Shown: positions 58,701 to 64,000 of the stretch, piece after piece
Layout: every line of letters starts with the position of its first letter
Position numbering within the stretch: the first letter of the stretch is position 1
Source of the DNA: a virus
DNA length: 64,000 bases
Virus record (IMG/VR): IMGVR_UViG_3300013131_004609
Span: 1-64,000 of that record
Direction: 5' to 3' (one strand)
The notes under the pieces: generated by a model
The model's input: the letters and a program-made list of their open reading frames with translations, nothing else
What the model was told of the DNA's origin: nothing
Databases searched by the model: none
Program-made: the position numbers and the translations under genes

Positions 58701-59620
58701 AAGTCATGTCGAACCACGTAAGACTTAAAGTCTGGAAATTGGACAGGCTTTATCCAGACGTACTCTTTAGACCGATAGAGTACGTTTTTGACATGAACAG
58801 ATTTCCAACGAGATCACTGAGAAATTGGGAATTAAATTCGAGAGATTCTCAAGGAAGAGAAATTACATCTATACCGACAAAATACTACAGCTCGACACAG
58901 AATCGCTTCTATGTCCACAAAAATGTTAACGAAGCAGAACAACTTAGTGGTCTAGTACCAACAGACGTACAAGAATTTTCTGACTTCATCACAGACCCGC
59001 AAGCCAGGAGACAGTTCATCTCTACGGTTTACAACAATCACGTCAAAAGCTTTCTTTGCGAGGAGTACTTGAAGTGGTACACCGATGTTTCTTTTAATGA
59101 GACAGACTTCTACAATTACAACAAATTGAATGACACTGATCTCACAACATCGTATCAGAGATTGATTGAAGCACTTCGTCGAGGCAGCACACAATTCGGT
59201 AACCTGAACGTTGCCGAATTTATCGATCCACTCAACGGCGATGTTGTTAGTGTTCCCATACAAAGACCGCAGCCGGCGACAGCGGCAATACCACAGACGA
59301 ATACTCAGACTACGGTACAGCTTTCAGACACTACAGTTTCCTACTTGAGGTCCCAGAGTTACTTAACAAGCGCCTTTAGGCAGCAGAAGAAAGTCCTGTA
59401 TCCTAAGAAATTCGATAGAGTCTTTCATGTCTTAGTAGACCCAGACGATTTTGTCGTAGAAAGTTCTGTCTTGACACCCAGAAGAAAAGAAGAACTGATA
59501 AAAGGACCTTTCATGATGACAAATTCTGGAATAATCGTTAGAGAAGACACCCGTCCTGGTGAAGTTTCTTTTCAAGAGTTTTTTGTCTCTATCGAGCCCT
59601 ACGAGGGCGCCCGCGGCTAA
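55793..59620 (+). CDS. Very large virion structural protein
   Basis: A 1275-residue protein, the longest in the window, without a recognised domain. The first 100 residues are Pro/Ser/Thr-rich (SSSSSRVVAGTSLKS, PVSPPPGSGQPQVANQG), which suggests a flexible tail; the centre is helical (residues about 480-1050, for example ERLEEDRNKGAIINVQTYSS); and the end is beta-rich. AAGGTAAAA precedes ATG as a ribosome site, the same pattern as before the next gene. It contains few Cys. Position suggests a tail or internal protein. Codons use ATA often, fitting the TilS-tRNA idea. Confidence 0.65.
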   Translation: MPTKNDPKDFFKSSSSSRVVAGTSLKSVVPNGDLHGSPIIAPINQTLDLIARVPLEIKPILPTPFQQQDLTVQRLPVSPPPGSGQPQVANQGDPIVPLSSPDSDYFYLTGLKEGQPTIVLTSEFIPVYQESSNNSTTFALSSQGRSLQTKEEAKLMTAATAITALSQSLPVLQLVRESKSVLNSFLRSLSPSGESSTNIEKFTKDFYGLEYDILPSSFEHSVAFPNDFFSFLSVHGHSTQKVQKYSESKLWLQTLVEAKRSLLSYSPSVREYSRRTNLSEDNSPVQISKNSADQPRVYLNPYTTDISFVTDVETLKKASDLYPLMETSISDADKKQYSRHSKVENIQQDDFNANYSMGDDQLNCLFSVVNVMKEIRYSLYFSKPQATVDNRNILGYESPDDGRNYKFWDAIFGNIPDRITDKIVPYRASALFETSALCSLSQYYYPDSLVKGTKVLTFESSPPADTVSGFRYFFEKNIEQTIDNGLTTPPTDEYLTLLASYCVNYRNVLGLASSAINDSSFIAESHRNFSAIDEMCAEGTAPGSVYLKLKDLIGKPQFSSQGSVQRFQSILCKLALSGDNRVKTLKTNLFLWFMSQIIEADNRPGSLRTSIDFYESKIVENVYSIFQKYTKERLEEDRNKGAIINVQTYSSSIARGTYAGTVRLMLTGYFFPVIKRLLTAVYKDPSIYKIVAGKKVTAYSGLSVGNFLYSYFDMLLRVVSMQTPETFKCFFEVDIHNNSMNNPFSQPADEGKILGISVTPPTEEQKLEYFNLTYPGTGPIRPYLEKISYVYNKSFEDAGEKIEYVTLLTQFINRIDTQVSNAKRFLKDGRLYGYLQTFESIFVKEVDAVWVKSDSNRVKKTLMKMSLHKNQLKLLNHAHGELRDRILQEETNTNSLKSLDPTLEGLLPKENFTDLLPIDDLGMVSFKLLSSFYKRSEFSPNKGNNKRIISVGIPDGLLEKLQSSQSRKNKVMSNHVRLKVWKLDRLYPDVLFRPIEYVFDMNRFPTRSLRNWELNSRDSQGREITSIPTKYYSSTQNRFYVHKNVNEAEQLSGLVPTDVQEFSDFITDPQARRQFISTVYNNHVKSFLCEEYLKWYTDVSFNETDFYNYNKLNDTDLTTSYQRLIEALRRGSTQFGNLNVAEFIDPLNGDVVSVPIQRPQPATAAIPQTNTQTTVQLSDTTVSYLRSQSYLTSAFRQQKKVLYPKKFDRVFHVLVDPDDFVVESSVLTPRRKEELIKGPFMMTNSGIIVREDTRPGEVSFQEFFVSIEPYEGARG

Positions 59621-59649
59621 GCACTAGTTACGTCAATTAAGGTAAAACT

Positions 59650-61506
59650 ATGTCTTCAACAAGCTTAAGACTTTCAGATCCTTCAGAATCAATAGATGAT
59701 GTTGATATACCCGAGGTTACTGGTCAAACTTCAAGTTTTGTGTACAATTACTACTTGAAAGACGAGAGAGTATCAGATAACTCGTACGGTTCACTGGGTC
59801 CTTCCGCCGGGTTGGATAAAATAGCGAGATACGTCACCGTGTCTTGGAGGAAGCCACCACTGTCTTTCAATGGCTATCAAGAAAGGACTTTAAGTAGTGG
59901 AAAAACTATTGGAATAGTCTCTATTGAAGAAGCAGACTCCAAGGGCCTCATAATGTCTGAGGACAACTACTTCAATTTAGGATACCTAAATCACACATTT
60001 TCTAACGTGTCTGCGATAGAGCAGGGAGCATCTGACTTAGAAAATTTCACAAGAATGTCGAGTTTTGATGCAGAGAGTATGCTGAAGATGGCAAACTTTC
60101 AAGTGAGAAGGATTGCGTCCCAAACTAGTAATTCTTCAGTTGAATCGAAAGCTCAGAGCCTAGTATCCATATCTGATTCTTATAAGACACTTTCCGATTT
60201 TCCAAGAACAGCTTTGGGGCTCAGGGTATACAATTCGGAGGGAAAGCTTTCCGATAATGATGATCTTCTTCGATCGATCATCGAATCTCTAACTTTGAAC
60301 ATAAAGCTCAACAACTCAGTGATATCAGATATTTTTTCGGAGTCTGTTCAAAAAAGTCAAGAAGATCTTCAGACGATGAGTGTGTCGTACGAGAATTCAG
60401 TTCAAGGGATAACTGCTGGGTCTACCCCTGGAAATCCACTTCGCCCGGTCTTTATAGATTCACCTGGCGGAGAAGATTTCGGCAATTCTGTTGAAATAAT
60501 TGGTTACACAGTCGACAAATACTTCTACGACAACGGATCGTTCAAAAAAATTAATCGTTTTTATCTAGAGGGAGCTGACAATACTGTCGTTAATGACACA
60601 GCAGTTTCCTACGGAAAGAACTATGTCTATGTCATAAAAACAATCGCATCTCTTAAGATGTTTCTTTACGAGTCTAATACAAGTTCTGTAAAAAAAGCCT
60701 TAGTGTACGTAAGTTCAAGAGGTTCTGCCACTAAAATACAGACCATAGAGAATGTCCCACCACCAGAACCATCCGACATAAGATTCTATTTCGACTACAA
60801 GAAGAGAAGCTTGTCTGTCACTTGGAAATCTCCTGTCAACCCACAGAGGGACATAAAGCAGTTCCAGGTGTTCAGAAGAGCAAGCATAAAACATCCTTTT
60901 GAACTGATTGCTCAGTATGGTTTTGACGATACTATACCCGGTCCCGGCGGCCAGAGGTTCAAGACTTCCGAGGTAGTGGATGCAAACAATCTGCAACAGA
61001 TGAAGCCTGAACTTCGCTATCTGGTCAAGAATAGCGAAGTCATAGTTAACGAACACGTAGACTTAGATTTCGTGGTGGACCCAGAGTTTTACACGTCTTC
61101 TGAGTACATCTACGCTATCTGCAGCGTCGACGCACACGGAATGATTTCTAACTATTCCACCCAGTACAGAGTTACTTTTGATAGCTACAAAAACAAACTT
61201 GTGGTGTCGACAGTTTGTGCTTCAGGGTGCCCCAAGCAGTACCCCAACTTAAAGTTGAACGTCGACACTTTTAAGGATGTAATCAGCGTTTCGGGAGACA
61301 ACTCGAGGAGTTTGTCTGTTTACTTTACACCCGAATATTTAAAATTAACTGACAGCAGAAGAAATGCAACACTCAAGGTAGTTGAAGCAAAGACTCCTAT
61401 TGACAGAAATCCTTACTACGTCTTGCAGATGATAAATCTCGACAATCAAAAAATGCAGTTAGTAAAAATAAACATAGAAGACTCTAGCGGTCTTACGACT
61501 TTGTAG
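59650..61506 (+). CDS. Virion structural protein with FN3-like region
   Basis: A 618-residue protein. It starts with an acidic, flexible part and has fibronectin III-like strands at about 370-440 (VPPPEPSDIRFYFDYKKRSL, then SVTWKSPVNPQRDIKQFQVF) followed by more beta structure with QYRVTFDSYKNKLVVSTVCA. FN3-like domains are common in phage tail and fibre proteins. Leader AAGGTAAAACT before ATG. It ends 58 bases before the 250-residue paralog gene. Not assigned to a T4 gene by name. Confidence 0.65.
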   Translation: MSSTSLRLSDPSESIDDVDIPEVTGQTSSFVYNYYLKDERVSDNSYGSLGPSAGLDKIARYVTVSWRKPPLSFNGYQERTLSSGKTIGIVSIEEADSKGLIMSEDNYFNLGYLNHTFSNVSAIEQGASDLENFTRMSSFDAESMLKMANFQVRRIASQTSNSSVESKAQSLVSISDSYKTLSDFPRTALGLRVYNSEGKLSDNDDLLRSIIESLTLNIKLNNSVISDIFSESVQKSQEDLQTMSVSYENSVQGITAGSTPGNPLRPVFIDSPGGEDFGNSVEIIGYTVDKYFYDNGSFKKINRFYLEGADNTVVNDTAVSYGKNYVYVIKTIASLKMFLYESNTSSVKKALVYVSSRGSATKIQTIENVPPPEPSDIRFYFDYKKRSLSVTWKSPVNPQRDIKQFQVFRRASIKHPFELIAQYGFDDTIPGPGGQRFKTSEVVDANNLQQMKPELRYLVKNSEVIVNEHVDLDFVVDPEFYTSSEYIYAICSVDAHGMISNYSTQYRVTFDSYKNKLVVSTVCASGCPKQYPNLKLNVDTFKDVISVSGDNSRSLSVYFTPEYLKLTDSRRNATLKVVEAKTPIDRNPYYVLQMINLDNQKMQLVKINIEDSSGLTTL

Positions 61507-61564
61507 AGAGTCACAAAAAAAAAGACGTTATACTTACAGTGGAGCAGGAGCAGAACGAAGAAAC

Positions 61565-62317
61565 ATGGGTTACCTCGATCATTCTACAAATAACATAATT
61601 CTCGATGCCGTTTTGACTGACTATGGTAGAAGTCAACTTGCTCTCGGTGGATCAAATTTCGAAATAGCAAAATTTGCTTTCGGCGACGATGAAGTCGATT
61701 ATACTATCATAAAGAAATATGGAAGAACAGTCGGGAAAGAGAAGATAGAGAAAAACACACCTATTTTCGAAGCTTTGACCAATGAGAACATAGCTCTTAA
61801 GTTTCCTCTCATTGGAATTAGTAACAATGCAACTCTAAGAACTGTCAGGCTCCCCGTCATGAGCGCAACTGTAACACCGATTGTTCTAGGACAAGCAACT
61901 TCAAATTCAGGAAACGCTACAAGCATTACTACGGCACCTGTCAACATAACTGTAAGATACAAAGGAAACACGGCCGACCCAGCAACTTTGCAGACAGATT
62001 TTGCAAGTACATTAACAAAGTTTGACATAACTGTCTCTGGAAGATTTTTATCAGTTGGAAACAACGGTGGAGGCGCAGTGCCTCTTGTGTCTTCTTCTCC
62101 TACCGATGCAAACAGGACAGAGAGATACAAATTAAGTTCTACATCTTCGTCCACTGTCACTTTTAGCTTGACATCAAAGACCATCGATGCCACTACTCTC
62201 CAGATATATGGACAGAGAATAAGCTCGACACAACGTCGGATAACTACGTACGTAAAAGTAACCAATGAGTTGGGAACTACTCTTGAGATCCCAGTAACTT
62301 ACACCGCTCTAGGATGA
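61565..62317 (+). CDS. Virion structural protein, paralog of the 51619 gene N-terminus
   Basis: A 250-residue protein. MGYLDHSTNNIILDAVLTDY and GRSQLALGGSNFEIAKFAFG align with the start of the 494-residue protein (LD.....ILDA.LT..GR.Q.A.G...FE.....F.D), so the two share a module. A Thr/Ser/Asn-rich region follows, and the C-terminus is a beta-domain (QRRITTYVKVTNELGTTLEI). It belongs to the late structural block; paralogous modules of this type often act as adaptors at the baseplate or neck (inference). Confidence 0.68.
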   Translation: MGYLDHSTNNIILDAVLTDYGRSQLALGGSNFEIAKFAFGDDEVDYTIIKKYGRTVGKEKIEKNTPIFEALTNENIALKFPLIGISNNATLRTVRLPVMSATVTPIVLGQATSNSGNATSITTAPVNITVRYKGNTADPATLQTDFASTLTKFDITVSGRFLSVGNNGGGAVPLVSSSPTDANRTERYKLSSTSSSTVTFSLTSKTIDATTLQIYGQRISSTQRRITTYVKVTNELGTTLEIPVTYTALG

Positions 62318-62334
62318 TTTAAGGATAATCAGAA

Positions 62335-63633
62335 ATGGCAACTACATACAAAGATCTTTCGGGAGGCAACGGATACAAGAAGACGACTCGTTCCTTTCTA
62401 AATCAGCTGATCGACGTCATAGCAGAAGATGTAAGCGGATCCACAACAAGAAGAAAGTATCAAGTTTTCGTCACAGGCGGCATAGGTCCTGGAGTTACGT
62501 CTTCTCTCTTTCAGACAGTCTACGACCAAGATTTCACTCTTCAAACTTCCAACCCCGTATTCGATGTAACTTTTGGTCTTGCGCCACCGACGTCAAATCC
62601 ATCAGGATATGCTGACAATGCTAAGTCTGGTGTCGACGACAACGGGAAGTATCTGTATCCGAGCAACTCTCTCATGATGAGAGAGAAAACAGACATATAC
62701 GGACAGTTTGCACAGACTCTCTTAGGCAATAGAAACGGGGTATTTTCTCTACCTCAAGACGTGACCTCAGCAGGAGTCAACACAGACAGGGTCGACGCTG
62801 CTCTGTTCATTGCTTTCAAGAGGCTCTTCGCAAGAGACCAGATAAAGAGAGAGACTTTTGCAATGAAATTCTTTCAGTCTGCTTCTTTCCCGACGAAGTC
62901 AGGCGGAAGTGACATGCCTCCCGACCTCACCAGCAACGGCGTCACAAACTTGTACTCAGGGTCCAGGCAAGGACAAGCAATTTTCACTGACATAGGTTCT
63001 GCCGAAGCAAGATACTTCTCGCCAGGAGGTCAGTACGGATATCTCGTCAACGCTTCTAACACATCCAAGGCAGTCGGACTCTTGTACTACGACTCCGGAA
63101 TCGTCGTCCTCGACGTCGAAAAATGCATATCTGGTTCTCAGTTCGCATCTGGGTCCATAAAAGCCATGACTCCAACTGGAGTAATGATGCTCGGCGGCGA
63201 CGGAACTGCTGGAGCTTTGACAGCAAAATTCATTCCTGATCTCATAGTGTCAGGGTGCATAGACGACATCGTGGACCACTTCTGTTACTCAAGAATGGGC
63301 ATGGAAGAAGAGACTTCTATCACATTCCAAAATGTGACAAACATAAACTCTTCTCTCATATTCTGTAGAGCAACGGCAGATGAGTTCAACTTCTCTTCAA
63401 ATCCTACTTACATTGATTCTTCTCAGACAGGAACCAATGAAGGAAGACTCTCAATATACGACCCAGCTCTCGATGATAACAATCAAGAGTCCTTCACGTA
63501 TATTACTACGATCGGATTGTATGACAACAGCTCATCAGATGCACCAGGTCTTTTGGCAGTCGCTAAATTGAGCAGACCCGTCGAAAAGAATCCTGGAAGA
63601 GATTTGACTTTTAGAGTTAGACTCGACTTCTAA
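62335..63633 (+). CDS. Conserved virion structural protein
   Basis: A 432-residue protein with a well-ordered layout: N-terminal helix (TTRSFLNQLIDVIAED), a middle rich in Ser/Gly/Asp, VVLDVEKCISGSQFASGSIK near 258-277, and the end TTIGLYDNSSSDAPGLLAVA then KLSRPVEKNPGRDLTFRVRL, a tail seen in virion proteins of marine T4-like phages and haloviruses. A role at the tail or capsid is likely. AAGGAT before ATG is a good ribosome site. It is followed after 17 bases by a gene that runs off the window. Confidence 0.7.
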   Translation: MATTYKDLSGGNGYKKTTRSFLNQLIDVIAEDVSGSTTRRKYQVFVTGGIGPGVTSSLFQTVYDQDFTLQTSNPVFDVTFGLAPPTSNPSGYADNAKSGVDDNGKYLYPSNSLMMREKTDIYGQFAQTLLGNRNGVFSLPQDVTSAGVNTDRVDAALFIAFKRLFARDQIKRETFAMKFFQSASFPTKSGGSDMPPDLTSNGVTNLYSGSRQGQAIFTDIGSAEARYFSPGGQYGYLVNASNTSKAVGLLYYDSGIVVLDVEKCISGSQFASGSIKAMTPTGVMMLGGDGTAGALTAKFIPDLIVSGCIDDIVDHFCYSRMGMEEETSITFQNVTNINSSLIFCRATADEFNFSSNPTYIDSSQTGTNEGRLSIYDPALDDNNQESFTYITTIGLYDNSSSDAPGLLAVAKLSRPVEKNPGRDLTFRVRLDF

Positions 63634-63650
63634 TGGACTAAGATGATAAA

Positions 63651-64000
63651 ATGTCTGTCATCAAGGTCACAAGTAATGACGTAGAGTACTTCACAGTAGT
63701 AACGACACCTAATCGTCACTATCTGTCAAGTTCTGTGTCAGGAGTAACCGGCTCAGTAAAAGTCTTTCCGAGACTCTCTAAAACAGAGAAGGACACTTCT
63801 GTAGAGTTTAGTGATCTGAGAGTAAACGACACTAATTTCGAAGACACAGCAGAAAAAATCAAGAGAGCGTCTAGAGGAACTCGTCTGGCGAAAGGGTCCA
63901 TCTTGGGACTAATTTCTGGGTCAGCGAGTTCATATTTTTCTCTCGTAGAGAAGTACTCTCCTCGAAAGAAAGTAGTTCTCGACGTCGAGAGGTTTACACC
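63651..64000 (+). CDS. Virion structural protein, 3' end outside window
   Basis: An open frame from ATG at 63651 to the window edge, 116 full codons. It begins MSVIKVTSNDVEYFTVVTTP and carries SSSVSGVTGSVKVFPRLSKT, the same N-terminal style as virion proteins of T4-like phages. It continues the late plus-strand run, 17 bases after its upstream neighbour. Size and full domain structure cannot be seen. Confidence 0.7.
   Translation, partial: MSVIKVTSNDVEYFTVVTTPNRHYLSSSVSGVTGSVKVFPRLSKTEKDTSVEFSDLRVNDTNFEDTAEKIKRASRGTRLAKGSILGLISGSASSYFSLVEKYSPRKKVVLDVERFT

Noticed and set aside
1-64000. CRISPR arrays, insertion sequences, integrase or attachment sites
   Set aside because: I saw no regularly spaced repeats, transposase motifs or integrase motifs; the Cas4-like nuclease stands alone and is typical of phage recombination.

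Overview
This window looks like part of the genome of a large T4-like tailed phage (a contractile-tailed myovirus). The evidence is a baseplate wedge protein of the gp6/J type (18525-20396), a gp25-like wedge protein (20430-20897), a central-spike-like hub protein (21290-22786), a gp55-like late sigma factor (23159-23998), many very large Ser/Thr/Gly-rich virion proteins, a PhoH-PIN protein and overlapping ATGA gene junctions. The host is not shown directly. The style of the FGE-like fragment at the left edge and of the small lipoprotein recalls Myxococcota/deltaproteobacterial genomes, but that is only a hint.

Layout. 1-7.5 kb: GC-richer accessory genes. These are an FGE-like protein, a metallopeptidase-VWA protein, a glycosyltransferase, a lipoprotein, a NADAR protein, a patatin phospholipase, a type 2 peptidyl-tRNA hydrolase, a tRNA-Leu(CAA), a tRNA with a CAU anticodon directly followed by a TilS-type tRNA(Ile)-lysidine synthase, and a HAD phosphatase. 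7.5-24.3 kb, minus strand: baseplate and tail genes, then the late sigma factor. 24.3-44.2 kb, minus strand: a sugar cluster of about 20 genes with nine recognisable glycosyltransferase genes (one a two-domain fusion) plus a tenth possible one, NeuB and NeuA with a 2-hydroxyacid dehydrogenase between them, a UDP-sugar dehydrogenase, an epimerase, four methyltransferase-like proteins and a carbohydrate deacetylase. A RecB/Cas4-like nuclease lies inside it. 44.3-51.6 kb, mostly plus strand: a coiled-coil membrane protein, a degenerate GroEL-like protein, a zinc-ribbon protein, ClpP, a DinG/Rad3-like helicase, a histone H1-like protein, a lone sigma region 4-like protein and PhoH. 51.6-64 kb, plus strand: a second block of virion proteins, the last one cut by the window edge.

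How it may fit together. Two gene classes are visible. GC-richer genes (edges 1-7 kb, 26.8-27.6 kb, 46.7-51.6 kb) use mainly ATC for Ile and encode metabolism, DNA and quality-control functions. AT-richer genes (structure and sugars) use ATA and AGA often. The tRNA(CAU) plus TilS pair would supply lysidine-modified tRNA for AUA codons, which suits the late structural genes. The sugar cluster has no visible flippase or polymerase, so decoration of phage components is more likely than export of a polysaccharide. The gp55-like sigma factor and the lone region 4-like protein are the visible transcription regulators. No CRISPR array, insertion sequence, integrase or attachment site was seen, and no gene-free stretch exceeds 300 bases.
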